Positions 5,471 through 12,791 of a stretch of 45,413 nt of DNA are shown here, piece after piece. Source of the DNA: a virus. The DNA lies in the IMG/VR virus record IMGVR_UViG_3300008113_000090, positions 1 through 45,413 of that record; one strand, 5' to 3'. Each line of letters opens with the position of its first letter. The first letter of the stretch is position 1. The notes under the pieces are model-generated. The model did no database searches, had not been told where the DNA came from, and was given only the letters and a program-made list of their open reading frames with translations. Both the position numbers and the translations under genes were made by a program.

Positions 5471-5544
5471 GCCGCTTTAGTTAAATGGTATAACAGTTGC
5501 CTTGTAAGCATCAATCGTTGGTTCGATTCCATCAAGCGGCACCA
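5471..5544 (+). tRNA. tRNA-Thr (TGT)
   Basis: Acceptor GCCGCTT/AAGCGGC, anticodon loop ctTGTaa with stem GTTGC/GCATC (one U-U mismatch), T-loop ttcgatt, A discriminator and CCA. Confidence 0.92.
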
Positions 5545-5560
5545 AGATAACCAAAATGTC

Positions 5561-5588
5561 TTGACAAAGACAAAAAAGAGTGTATAAT
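5561..5588 (+). promoter_or_regulatory. Consensus sigma70 promoter
   Basis: TTGACA (5561-5566), 16-bp spacer, TATAAT (5583-5588). It reads into the ~275-nt leader of the 190-aa gene. Confidence 0.82.
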
Positions 5589-5867
5589 AAGTTTTGTTGT
5601 GTAGCAATACACAACCGGCGAGGTAGAAGGTAGATGAGGATAGACACAGGTTTAGGCTCCAAGCCTACTCCAAACTACAATCCAACTGAACATTGGAACG
5701 TGTTTATGTGATCCGACCCCAAAGACTGTCATTTGTTAATCGGAAATATATAGACCTCTGTGTATTGTATTTTGCACATTGTCAACGAAGACTACAACTC
5801 TTCATTGTATATTGTCCGGTCTATTACTTGACCTTTTACCAAACCGTTTTTATAAAGAGAGACACAA
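5589..5867 (+). promoter_or_regulatory. Long structured 5' leader
   Basis: About 275 nt between the sigma70 promoter and ATG 5868 without a convincing gene. The expected 5' end of the RNA lies at an 8-bp hairpin with a GCAA tetraloop (5596-5615, GTTGTGTA/TACACAAC), the arrangement used in phage T4-type and other mRNAs to protect the 5' end. Further short hairpins include TAGG-ctccaag-CCTA near 5653-5667 and GAAGA/TCTTC near 5789-5805. It does not resemble a riboswitch class I can name. Confidence 0.5.
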
Positions 5868-6440
5868 ATGAATATTACATTACGCAAGGCAAACGCTGTT
5901 CAAAACAGCATCAATGATGCAGTTAAAAACATCAAAGTTGAGTTGAACATAGAACTCAACGAGTTTCAAAACATCGAGGAAATTATCAGCAAGGCTAATA
6001 ATGACCTTGTAAACAATGATGGTCGTAGGCAGGCTCTTACCATGGCTCTATATAATATCCGAGCCCTTGTAGGTACAGCCAATGCCTCTAGCGGTATTGA
6101 TACTGCACTGGCCAAGGCAGCATTCATTGACAAGCGTATTGGTCAACTAGAAGAATTAGCCAAGGCTACAGAAATGACTTCTTTGGAAGTTATTAAAGGT
6201 AAGATCGAAAAGATCAAAAATGACAAAGGTGAAAACCGTCGTAGCCTATATGGTTACGGAGACACGGTAACAACATCCGTTCTTGGTAAAGAACAGATTG
6301 CTCAGGCTAAGGCAGAAATTCTTAATCTGAAAAAGCAAAAACAAAAACTCAACGACGAAATTCTTGAGTTGAATATCAAAACTGAGATTCCTCTCAGCGA
6401 TGATGTAGTTAAGACACTACAAGCAGAAGGACTGCTGTAA
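5868..6440 (+). CDS. Unknown coiled-coil phage protein
   Basis: The product is 190 aa from ATG 5868 (GAGAG 10 nt upstream). Mostly helical and charged; residues 145-175 form a Lys/Glu-rich heptad stretch (ILNLKKQKQKLNDEILELN), and the centre has an Ala-rich block ANASSGIDTALAKAAF followed by IDKRI. No enzymatic motif is visible. It has its own strong promoter and a long structured leader, so it is probably highly expressed early. I suspect a host-takeover or nucleic-acid-binding role but cannot name a family. Confidence 0.75.
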   Translation: MNITLRKANAVQNSINDAVKNIKVELNIELNEFQNIEEIISKANNDLVNNDGRRQALTMALYNIRALVGTANASSGIDTALAKAAFIDKRIGQLEELAKATEMTSLEVIKGKIEKIKNDKGENRRSLYGYGDTVTTSVLGKEQIAQAKAEILNLKKQKQKLNDEILELNIKTEIPLSDDVVKTLQAEGLL

Positions 6441-6722
6441 CAGACCCCGGGGTCCCTTCCTCGTTATTAAAGGGGGTGATTGGCTTCACCAAAACGCCAG
6501 GGCGCACACGATCGCTGCCCCAAGGCCCTCTTTAGGGGCGACTTGAGAAATCGTGGAGGCAGAAGCAGAACTGACTCTGTAAACGTAAATTCTGATCGAC
6601 AGGGTAGACAACTCAGTCTAGGGCGGAACAGGGGACCGTGGCTAGACACTATATTAAAGTACATTGAACGAACCGAGTATTCTGGTAGCAAACACATAAG
6701 TGGTCAGTGTACTTCAATATAG
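6441..6722 (+). ncRNA. Candidate structured RNA upstream of tRNA-fMet
   Basis: About 280 nt that are clearly richer in G+C than the genes around them. Visible helices include the palindrome GACCCCGGGGTC (6443-6454), GGTGA/TCACC (about 6474-6489), GCCCT-cttta-GGGGC (about 6524-6538) and a terminal long hairpin at 6649-6722 made of 7 bp, an A-C mismatch and 11 bp. Open frames here lack ribosome-binding sites and look like translated RNA structure. It may be one large phage RNA together with 6809-7047; GOLLD-type RNAs are known to sit beside or around tRNAs in phages. Confidence 0.5.
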
Positions 6723-6729
6723 AATTTAT

Positions 6730-6805
6730 CGCAGAGTGGAGAAGGTGGTATCTCGGCAGGCTCATAACCTGTAGGTCGGCGGTTCGACTCCGTCCTCTGC
6801 AACCA
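6730..6805 (+). tRNA. Initiator tRNA-fMet (CAT)
   Basis: The acceptor CGCAGAG/CTCTGCA has the C1-A72 mismatch that defines bacterial initiator tRNA. The D-arm (TGGAG...CTCGGCAGG), anticodon loop ctCATaa, T-arm and the A73-CCA end closely follow E. coli tRNA-fMet. The three G-C pairs of the anticodon stem are A-T, G-C, G-C here. Phage-encoded initiator tRNAs are uncommon. Confidence 0.9.
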
Positions 6806-6808
6806 AGT

Positions 6809-7047
6809 TATTGATAGTAGTACAAGATCCGATCAACGATCGAAAGACAATACCGAGCGGGTGGAACTGCAGAGTTGGTGCATCGTAGGTGCATTGTTGG
6901 CTGCAATACGATCAACGGCCTTTTACAGGGTAAAGAGATTGAGCAGTAACGGATTCCATGTTAGGCTGGACTATAGAAGCAGGTGCTGTAATGCCTGGGT
7001 GGCCTTGGGTATCGTCCCAAACCAAGACTTCAGTATTACTATCAATA
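6809..7047 (+). ncRNA. Candidate structured RNA closed by a 15-bp helix
   Basis: The stretch between tRNA-fMet and tRNA-Arg(CCT) is closed by a 15-bp inverted repeat (6809-6823 with 7033-7047, one G-T pair). Inside are further hairpins: ATCGTA/TACGAT around 6886-6913 with a nested TGCA pairing, and TTGGG-tatcg-TCCCAA around 7004-7022. It is GC-richer than its surroundings and has no credible ribosome-binding site or gene. I interpret it as a noncoding RNA, perhaps part of the same molecule as 6441-6722. Confidence 0.5.
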
Positions 7048-7053
7048 TTCTAA

Positions 7054-7128
7054 CTCGCTGTAGTTCAATGGATAGAACAGTTCTCTCCTAAAGAACAAAT
7101 TCAGGTTCGATTCCTGATAGCGAGGCCA
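7054..7128 (+). tRNA. tRNA-Arg (CCT)
   Basis: Acceptor CTCGCTG/TAGCGAG, anticodon arm GTTCT-ctCCTaa-AGAAC, T-loop ttcgatt, G discriminator and CCA. Reads AGG. Confidence 0.93.
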
Positions 7129-7145
7129 TGAGTAAATAGTTTTAT

Positions 7146-7219
7146 GCGGGATTAGTTTAATGGTAAAACAGCAGATTTCCAATCTTCGGTCAAGAGTTCG
7201 ATTCTCTTATCCCGCTCCA
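7146..7219 (+). tRNA. tRNA-Gly (TCC)
   Basis: Acceptor GCGGGAT/ATCCCGC, anticodon loop ttTCCaa, T-loop ttcgatt, U discriminator and CCA. Its first 14 bases are shared with tRNA-Gly(GCC). Confidence 0.93.
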
Positions 7220-7226
7220 AATAATT

Positions 7227-7802
7227 ATGCTAGTTATCGATCAAAATAAAACCTTTCGTAAATTTGATTTTAGTTCTGTGATTTCTGAAGAAGATAATCA
7301 AGAAGCCTGCAGAATAGTAAAGAGCATAATAGCAGATGGTAATTATTTTACCAATTCACCTAAGTATCAAACTAAAGAAAATATATTTGCTCGTCCTGAA
7401 CCAGTTTGGTTAAAATACAGGATGAGTTTTTTATTTTCTGTATTCATGTATCTGGGTCGAGAAGTTAAAGTAGGTAACATGATGGCCTGGTCGTTTATGA
7501 CTAATCTCGAGGGTGCAGAAAATCGAGAAACACTATGGCACCATCATTGGCATCCTACTAAACCAGAAGCCAAAATGTTCAGTGGAATTTGGTATCTACA
7601 TATTCCTGATGATGTTAAAGATCGAGATTACTGCGGAACAGAAATGGCTCCAAATGGGTTAGATCACGAAGATAGATTTTTTGTAAAACCTAGCAATCAT
7701 TCATGGTTGCTTTATCCCTCGGATAAATGGCATCGACCCGGTATTGTACAAAGTAATCAATATAGATTTATATTAGCCGCAGACATAGAATACTTCGATT
7801 GA
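7227..7802 (+). CDS. Putative 2OG/Fe(II)-type oxygenase
   Basis: The product is 191 aa from ATG 7227, 7 nt after tRNA-Gly. It has a double-stranded beta-helix look: a His-rich LWHHHWHP (H105-H107, H109), then MFSGIWYLHIP, a charged middle strand with GTEMAP (E139), then YPSDKWHRPG with H169, then YRFILAADI with R180. The spacing of the first His group, the distal His and the Arg is that of 2OG/Fe(II) oxygenases or cupins. The stop overlaps the -35 box of the next promoter. Substrate unknown. Confidence 0.62.
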   Translation: MLVIDQNKTFRKFDFSSVISEEDNQEACRIVKSIIADGNYFTNSPKYQTKENIFARPEPVWLKYRMSFLFSVFMYLGREVKVGNMMAWSFMTNLEGAENRETLWHHHWHPTKPEAKMFSGIWYLHIPDDVKDRDYCGTEMAPNGLDHEDRFFVKPSNHSWLLYPSDKWHRPGIVQSNQYRFILAADIEYFD

Positions 7803-7827
7803 CATCAGAGCAGTTTGGTGCTATAAT
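7799..7827 (+). promoter_or_regulatory. Consensus sigma70 promoter
   Basis: TTGACA (7799-7804), 17-bp spacer, TATAAT (7822-7827), 20 nt upstream of the phosphatase gene, which has an AAGGAG ribosome-binding site. Confidence 0.85.
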
Positions 7828-7847
7828 ATAACTTTAAGGAGTGAGAT

Positions 7848-8387
7848 ATGGCACCGTGGATTCAAAACGTAGCACTTAGCGACATCCGTAAAGGGTTTCA
7901 TATCGATGCGGGCATCAACTCTATGCTGATCCAAATTTGCGATCCGCCAGGAGATTTTCCTACTCCAAAATATCAATTCAAAGAAGTTCATCAGTTTCAG
8001 TTTTTGGACGTTGAAGAAAAGGATCATGTTTTGGACGAGGCAATGCGTTGTAGTCAAGAACAGGCTAACGAACTTGTACGTCTGTTACAACGTGCATTTG
8101 AAAATCGCATGAATGTTGTTGTTCATTGTCATGCAGGTGTGTGTCGCAGCGGGGCAGTCTGCGAAATTGGTGTTATGCTAGGCTTCCGTGATACTGAAGC
8201 ATTCCGTAGTCCTAATCTACTGGTCAAGCACCGTATGATGCGAGCCTTGGGTTGGACCTACGACGAGCAGGAACCACATTCTATTAATGGGAAACCTTTG
8301 ACAGAAGATTGGACTAACGACAACGAAAAGATTTTTACACTGGCTGCAGAGCGTAGAGCACACAGAGAAAGAGAAGGTGATATATGA
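7848..8387 (+). CDS. Dual-specificity/tyrosine phosphatase-like protein
   Basis: The product is 179 aa from ATG 7848 with a strong AAGGAG site. The sequence VVVHCHAGVCRSGAV contains the CX5R P-loop (C94...R100) with the following Ser/Gly, the signature of cysteine-based protein tyrosine and dual-specificity phosphatases. Acidic residues near position 52-58 (LDVEEKD) could supply the general acid. The length fits a minimal DSP domain. It would act in the cytoplasm on phosphoproteins or phosphorylated RNA/nucleotide substrates. It leads a three-gene run with an ATGA overlap to the next gene and the metallophosphoesterase. Confidence 0.85.
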   Translation: MAPWIQNVALSDIRKGFHIDAGINSMLIQICDPPGDFPTPKYQFKEVHQFQFLDVEEKDHVLDEAMRCSQEQANELVRLLQRAFENRMNVVVHCHAGVCRSGAVCEIGVMLGFRDTEAFRSPNLLVKHRMMRALGWTYDEQEPHSINGKPLTEDWTNDNEKIFTLAAERRAHREREGDI

Positions 8388-8575
8388 TACATTTGAATGT
8401 TTTTGAATTAGATAAAATTAAAAAGATCTGTGAAACTACAGGTGTAGAATATTTTGTACTAGAGCAAACAACTAACTCTGGTATTGGTAGCATTCTTACA
8501 TTAACTTATGAAACAGAAATAGCAGATTATCCTGCTAAAGTATCCGTTGAAGTAACTGGTGTAGAAAATTGGTAA
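8384..8575 (+). CDS. Small unknown protein
   Basis: The product is 63 aa, starting in an ATGA overlap with the phosphatase stop, so it is probably translated by coupling. The N-terminal helix (NVFELDKIKKICETTG) is followed by strands (YFVLEQ, SILTLTYET, AKVSVEVTG). No family is recognised. It sits in an operon with two phosphoesterases. Confidence 0.7.
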   Translation: MIHLNVFELDKIKKICETTGVEYFVLEQTTNSGIGSILTLTYETEIADYPAKVSVEVTGVENW

Positions 8576-8590
8576 AGAAAGGAGAGCACT

Positions 8591-9196
8591 ATGCCAAGCG
8601 TATTTTTAGTCAGTGACACGCACTTCGGCCACGCTGGCGTGTGCCGTTTCACTCGAAATGATGGTGTTACAAAGTTGCGTCCGTGGGACGACCCTGCCGA
8701 AATGGATGAAGCAATGATCAAGGCTTGGAACGAACGTGTCAAGCCCTCGGATAAAGTTTACCATTTAGGTGATGTTGTTATTAACCGTAAGGCCATGGCA
8801 ACATTGGGCCGTTTAAACGGGGATAAGGTATTGATCCGTGGTAACCATGATATCTTCCGTGACGACGAGTACAGACAGTACTTTAGAGAATTACGAGCAT
8901 ACCATGTTATGAACGGAATGATCTTAAGCCATATTCCTGTACACTCGGAAAGTTTGGGTCGTTTTGGTGTTAACATTCACGGACATTTACACGCAAATCG
9001 TGTAAAGAAAGCCCGTGGTGTTGATGCACGTACTGGAGAGATCTTGTACAGCGATGAGATTGATACTAGATATCATTGCGTATGTGTGGAGCAAACACCA
9101 GACTTTGCACCTATCTTGTTTGAAGACGTTATCAAGCGTATCGAAGCAGAGGGCGGAAGTGTTGGGTTTAAGAACGGAAACGGTCCTACAATGTGA
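8591..9196 (+). CDS. Calcineurin-like metallophosphoesterase
   Basis: The product is 201 aa. The complete metal-ligand series of the MPP superfamily is visible: FLVSDTHFGH near the start, YHLGDVV, IRGNHD, LSHIPVH and NIHGHLH. The length and the DTHFGH variant match the short phage and bacterial phosphoesterases of the YfcE/'HTH-less' kind. It probably hydrolyses a phosphodiester or phosphomonoester in nucleic acid or nucleotide metabolism. AAAGGAG lies 6 nt upstream of the ATG. It is the last gene before a strong terminator. Confidence 0.9.
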   Translation: MPSVFLVSDTHFGHAGVCRFTRNDGVTKLRPWDDPAEMDEAMIKAWNERVKPSDKVYHLGDVVINRKAMATLGRLNGDKVLIRGNHDIFRDDEYRQYFRELRAYHVMNGMILSHIPVHSESLGRFGVNIHGHLHANRVKKARGVDARTGEILYSDEIDTRYHCVCVEQTPDFAPILFEDVIKRIEAEGGSVGFKNGNGPTM

Positions 9197-9213
9197 CATT
9201 ATCTACGTAGTTT

Positions 9214-9241
9214 ATAGGGCTCTTCGGAGCCCTATTTTTTT
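9214..9241 (+). terminator. Rho-independent terminator
   Basis: A perfect stem TAGGGCTC-ttcg-GAGCCCTA (9215-9234), UUCG tetraloop, followed by seven T residues. It ends the phosphatase/phosphoesterase operon and separates it from the late tail-fibre gene. Confidence 0.95.
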
Positions 9242-9248
9242 GGCTGGA

Positions 9249-9256
9249 CTAAATAT
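9249..9256 (+). promoter_or_regulatory. T4-type late promoter variant
   Basis: CTAAATAT(A), close to the TATAAATA consensus and of the CTAAATA kind used by T4-like cyanophages. It precedes the tail-fibre gene by about 30 nt, leaving room for AGGAG before ATG 9288. Confidence 0.6.
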
Positions 9257-9287
9257 ATGAGTTAGGAATGATTCCAGGAGTTACGTT

Positions 9288-10754
9288 ATGCCATTACAGC
9301 TTCGCAGAGGCAACACCGCTGAAGTTAACAGTATTACGCCCTTAGTAGGCGAAATAGTCTATGACACCCAATTAAAAAGAGTCACTGTTGGTGACGGTTC
9401 CACTGCTGGTGGTATAGCCATTGCTGGCGTGTCTTTGAATGAAGCCAAAGATGCAGCAGCATCTTCCTTGTTAGCAGGAACACATAAAAATATTTCTTTT
9501 GCTTATAACAGCACAACAAAGGTTCTAAGTGCCACTGTTGATATTCTTACACACGAAACAATAGTTGCAGACGCCATCGATGTTTCTGCTGTAAAAGACG
9601 GATCTACAATAATATTAGATGTAGCCAACGCTACCCTTTATGCAGATGTAACAGGAAACGTAACCGGCAATATTAACGGTGTTGTAACAGGCACTGCTGG
9701 TTCTAGTCTTATCGGCAATGTTACTGGTAATACCACAGGATATCATACAGGCGATGTTAAGGGTTCTGTATTTGCAGATGACTCAACAGTATTAGTAGAT
9801 GGCGTATCTGGAAAACTATTTGGAGATCTAACTGGTAATGTTACTGGCAATTTAACAGGTAATGTTACTGGTAATTTAACAGGTAATGCAGATTCAGCAA
9901 CTGTTTCTGCAACCATTGATATTACAAATACTAACGGATTGGCAACTGTTTACTATCCAACATTTGTACAAGATAGAACAACCGGCCAGATTCTTCGTGG
10001 GGATGTAGATCTGTCATATAGAACAGATACTAACACATTAACTTCTCCAAATTTTGCAGGAAACCTAGTTGGTAATGTTACAGGCGATGTAACCGGTAAT
10101 ACCACAGGATATCATACAGGCGATGTTAAAGGTTCAATATTCGCAGATGATTCTACTGTACTAGTCAATTCTGTAGCAGGATTATTGAACGGTTCTGCTA
10201 TTTCCGATATTACCACACCACGTGTTACTATTAATAGAAACAGCGATACTGGAGTTTCTATTCTTATGAATGCCTTAACTAGTGCCGGCGATACTGCATC
10301 GGGTGCTGAGTTCCGTGTTTCAAGAGGCAGTCTAGCATCTCCTACTAATTCTTCAGCAGGAGATCCTGTATATCTGTTAACAGGTAAAGTTTGGAAAACT
10401 GATATCTCCGACTATGCATTATCATCTGCTATAGTTGCAACAGTTGGTAGTGATCCTTTAGTATCAATGGCAAACTATGTCAGTGGTGAATTACAATTTT
10501 ATGCCACAGACGGTACTAGAGATGTATTCGATACTGCATTTTCAATGACTTTCAACGGGGACGGATTATTATCTGCCCCAACTGTTGAAGCGAGAACTGC
10601 ATTCCAATTACCGGTATATGCTAATGACACTGCTAGAAGCACAGCCATTCCAACACCAGCAGCAGGTATGATGATATTCATGCAATCGGGAACTAGCCCT
10701 ATGGCTACTAATGTAGCACAAGTATACGACGGTTTTAACTGGGCGAACCTATAA
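9288..10754 (+). CDS. Tail-fibre-like virion protein
   Basis: The product is 488 aa. The start LQLRRGNTAEV...GEIVYDTQLKRVTVGDG is the N-terminal module found on many phage tail fibres and tropism determinants. The middle has Gly/Thr/Asn-rich triplet-like repeats (GNVTGNLTGNVTGN) and a duplicated block (GNTTGYHTGDVKGS at about residues 149 and 269). The C-terminus (AGMMIFMQSG...VYDGFNWANL) is a common phage fibre end. It is expected to be a virion appendage for host binding. AGGAG and a late-type promoter lie upstream. Confidence 0.85.
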   Translation: MPLQLRRGNTAEVNSITPLVGEIVYDTQLKRVTVGDGSTAGGIAIAGVSLNEAKDAAASSLLAGTHKNISFAYNSTTKVLSATVDILTHETIVADAIDVSAVKDGSTIILDVANATLYADVTGNVTGNINGVVTGTAGSSLIGNVTGNTTGYHTGDVKGSVFADDSTVLVDGVSGKLFGDLTGNVTGNLTGNVTGNLTGNADSATVSATIDITNTNGLATVYYPTFVQDRTTGQILRGDVDLSYRTDTNTLTSPNFAGNLVGNVTGDVTGNTTGYHTGDVKGSIFADDSTVLVNSVAGLLNGSAISDITTPRVTINRNSDTGVSILMNALTSAGDTASGAEFRVSRGSLASPTNSSAGDPVYLLTGKVWKTDISDYALSSAIVATVGSDPLVSMANYVSGELQFYATDGTRDVFDTAFSMTFNGDGLLSAPTVEARTAFQLPVYANDTARSTAIPTPAAGMMIFMQSGTSPMATNVAQVYDGFNWANL

Positions 10755-11243
10755 GCACTCAGAAATCTGTAACATAATTCTAGGGGAATAACTTATATTG
10801 GCAGCACCGTGTAAATCGGTAGCATAGTCAAATTGATATAAGTCCCCTAGTTTGTAGTCCTTAATCATCTCCCCTTTATAGATAAACACATGTCCGGGCT
10901 CATAGTCCATGAGTGGCATCCAGTATCTTTTAACATCAGAAGTATGAGTGAACGGATCAGAGTGCATGGGCATGTATTGTCCAGGCATTAATTTTGTAAT
11001 CCACCAACTGGCCTTACCTTGACTCCAACTAGGTTGAATATCTATTTCTAGATCATCTTTTTCGTAGATCGTCCACAGCGGCTTTGAAAAATCGTAACCT
11101 GCTTCTTGGGCTAGTTGATATTGCTCTCTTTCAAAGTAATTTAAAAGATCTCCAAGATCAGGTCTTGGTTTTCCAGGCCGTTGATTAACCAATTCAACCC
11201 AACGCGGATCTACCCAATCTTTGTAATTTCCTATTAGATTCAT
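10749..11243 (-). CDS. Putative 2OG/Fe(II) oxygenase, small type
   Basis: The product is 164 aa. PGQYMPMHSDPF gives H94-x-D96, LHGAANISYSPRI gives the distal H145 and R155, and GDLYQFDY lies between them: the minimal 2OG/Fe(II) set. It is a paralogue of the 163-aa protein at 32913-33404 with the same length and motif order. Second gene of a two-gene operon reading leftwards from the promoter at 12066. It overlaps the tail-fibre gene by 6 nt at the 3' ends. The substrate is unknown; virion or peptide hydroxylation is inference. Confidence 0.72.
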   Translation of the reverse strand: MNLIGNYKDWVDPRWVELVNQRPGKPRPDLGDLLNYFEREQYQLAQEAGYDFSKPLWTIYEKDDLEIDIQPSWSQGKASWWITKLMPGQYMPMHSDPFTHTSDVKRYWMPLMDYEPGHVFIYKGEMIKDYKLGDLYQFDYATDLHGAANISYSPRIMLQISECL

Positions 11244-11244
11244 T

Positions 11245-12060
11245 TTAATAACTGTCTACTTGATCTATACCTAGTTTCTTTCTAAAGTTTTCAGTGAACA
11301 CACAGTCTATCCTAACTCCGTATTCTTGTTCTCTAGAAAATTCTCCACCGTGCCAGTCTTGGTCATTCCAAAAACTAGCATGGCCATTCATATAACATTT
11401 ATTTTCCGACTCTGAATCTCTAACATAAAATCCACGCTTAGTCCTAGAGCGCATGTGAATGAATTCATTTTTGTGAGGAGTATATTGATCGTTATTGAAT
11501 ATTCCGTTCTTAGCATCTAGGTCACGATGTTCAAAAGCAACTCCATTGTGATCACACAAAAATATAATCACCCTTCCTATCTGTGAAATAACATCTGTGT
11601 CTATAAGATTCTTAATCCATGCAACTAACCCGGGAAAATATTTAGATTCTTCGGTTTGATTTTTTTCAGAATTTCTAGTATCCCAATTTCCTTCTTCCCA
11701 AAGAAAATAATATATGTAAGGATCATTTGCTCCCATAGTTGCTTTGAGATATCTAGTAAAAATATTTCTCTGTTTATAGTCTTTGAAGTTATTAGGAAAT
11801 ATTTCTTTACCTGCAACCTTAATAGGATCATTATCTGGGAGTGCCTGATATTCGTCAAATGCCTTATGTATAGGTTTCCAATCAATAATGTAACTAGCAT
11901 CTGCCCATCTAAATCCAGGAGCCATCCAAGTTCCTTCTTTGGCATACTCTCTAGCCAAAGCCATACCTTTGGATATTTCAGGGTGTAGATTTTTGAATCC
12001 TTCTATGTCTAAGTAAGGATCGAGATTGATATAGGGCTGACCGCCAATTCCTTTGATCAT
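11245..12060 (-). CDS. Putative 2OG/Fe(II) oxygenase
   Basis: The product is 271 aa. GVAFEHRDLD gives H178-x-D180, SFWNDQDWHGGE gives H237, and YGVRIDC gives R250, in the order expected for 2OG/Fe(II) oxygenases. The N-terminal ~110 residues (PGFRWADASYII) are a separate segment without a known family. First gene of a two-gene operon. Its ATG starts exactly 5 nt after a perfect late promoter, so its mRNA is probably leaderless. The following gene starts after a 1-nt gap. Confidence 0.65.
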   Translation of the reverse strand: MIKGIGGQPYINLDPYLDIEGFKNLHPEISKGMALAREYAKEGTWMAPGFRWADASYIIDWKPIHKAFDEYQALPDNDPIKVAGKEIFPNNFKDYKQRNIFTRYLKATMGANDPYIYYFLWEEGNWDTRNSEKNQTEESKYFPGLVAWIKNLIDTDVISQIGRVIIFLCDHNGVAFEHRDLDAKNGIFNNDQYTPHKNEFIHMRSRTKRGFYVRDSESENKCYMNGHASFWNDQDWHGGEFSREQEYGVRIDCVFTENFRKKLGIDQVDSY

Positions 12061-12065
12061 GAAAA

Positions 12066-12081
12066 TATTTATAGTTAAATA
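12066..12081. promoter_or_regulatory. Divergent T4-type late promoters
   Basis: TATTTATA at 12066-12073 is TATAAATA on the minus strand, and GTTAAATA at 12074-12081 is a near match on the plus strand. The two boxes abut. In each direction the ATG (12060 minus, 12087 plus) begins exactly 5 nt after the box, near the position where T4 late transcription starts. Confidence 0.75.
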
Positions 12082-12086
12082 TCTCC

Positions 12087-12791
12087 ATGAACACTGAGTT
12101 TGAATACTACTATAATAATGTTCCGGACAAGGGACTCTGCAGAAACAATTTGATTTATACTAGCCTAATCAGCCACGATAAAAAAACATTTTGTCAATGG
12201 TATTACAATGATCAAGGATATCATGGCGGAAAAAATCAAGTAGTAGATCCTAGTCTAATGGAATCAAAATGGCTACGTGAAGTGACATTTATTAAACTTA
12301 TAAGTGAACACTATCCAGAACATGTTCCTGAAATTCTAGACATAGATTATATTAACAGAAAAATCTTTCTAAAAATCGACGGGCCTGATATGTGGGAATT
12401 AGCAGGTTGCCAAGGTAAAGACTATACTAGCGTTCTTCCTAATTGGGAAGAACAGATGCTAGACATTATTCAAAGTTATCAATCGCTAGGCATTTATAAA
12501 ATGTCCATGCATCCTAGCAGTTATTTTATCATTGACGGAAAAATGAAAGGTATAAATTATTTTTTCTGTTATACTGACGAAGATGAAGAAATATCTATGA
12601 GTAGTCTAATGAGTCATATCAGTAAAGATCGTCAAAAAACTCTACAACCTATATTTGACTCTTTGAAAATTAATCCCGATGAGCCAACTGCTTTTTGGAA
12701 AATACAGATGCTGACCTTTGAAACGTTTAAAACAAACTTCTTAGACAGCACTATGGAAAAGGCTAAACTGATTTATCAACGGCCTGTTTAA
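12087..12791 (+). CDS. Divergent kinase-fold-like protein (paralogue of 14870-15550)
   Basis: The product is 234 aa. EVTFIKLISEHYPEHVPEIL followed by IDYINRKIFLKIDG resembles the alphaC-hinge region of atypical kinases (RIO/Kdo/aminoglycoside kinase type). YKMSMHPSSYFIIDGKMKGINYF takes the place of the catalytic and metal loops, but the HxD...N...DFG residues are incomplete, so activity is doubtful. It is a clear paralogue of the protein at 14870-15550. A leaderless start from a late promoter is likely. The last 29 nt overlap the SDR gene on the other strand. The family assignment is an inference from pattern alone. Confidence 0.6.
   Translation: MNTEFEYYYNNVPDKGLCRNNLIYTSLISHDKKTFCQWYYNDQGYHGGKNQVVDPSLMESKWLREVTFIKLISEHYPEHVPEILDIDYINRKIFLKIDGPDMWELAGCQGKDYTSVLPNWEEQMLDIIQSYQSLGIYKMSMHPSSYFIIDGKMKGINYFFCYTDEDEEISMSSLMSHISKDRQKTLQPIFDSLKINPDEPTAFWKIQMLTFETFKTNFLDSTMEKAKLIYQRPV

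Noticed and set aside
5640-5700. Possible Trp tRNA (loop ctCCAag in TAGG/CCTA)
   Set aside because: No acceptor stem, D-arm or T-loop can be built around it.
6480-6722. 80-aa and 76-aa open frames on both strands
   Set aside because: TTG/other weak starts, no ribosome-binding site, odd composition for this genome, and they coincide with strong RNA helices.
6441-6722. tmRNA (the GGGGGTGATTGGCTTCACC stretch recalls an ssrA 5' end)
   Set aside because: No matching 3' acceptor with T-arm and CCA and no tag-peptide frame could be found, in normal or permuted order.
6861-7091. 76-aa plus-strand frame
   Set aside because: It runs into tRNA-Arg(CCT), has no ribosome-binding site and lies in the 15-bp-closed RNA region.
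10499-10681. Minus-strand 60-aa frame inside the tail-fibre gene
   Set aside because: Shadow of the long coding frame; no start signals.
11625-11988. Frames on both strands inside the 271-aa oxygenase gene
   Set aside because: Low-complexity Ile/Lys/Phe-rich shadows of the real gene.
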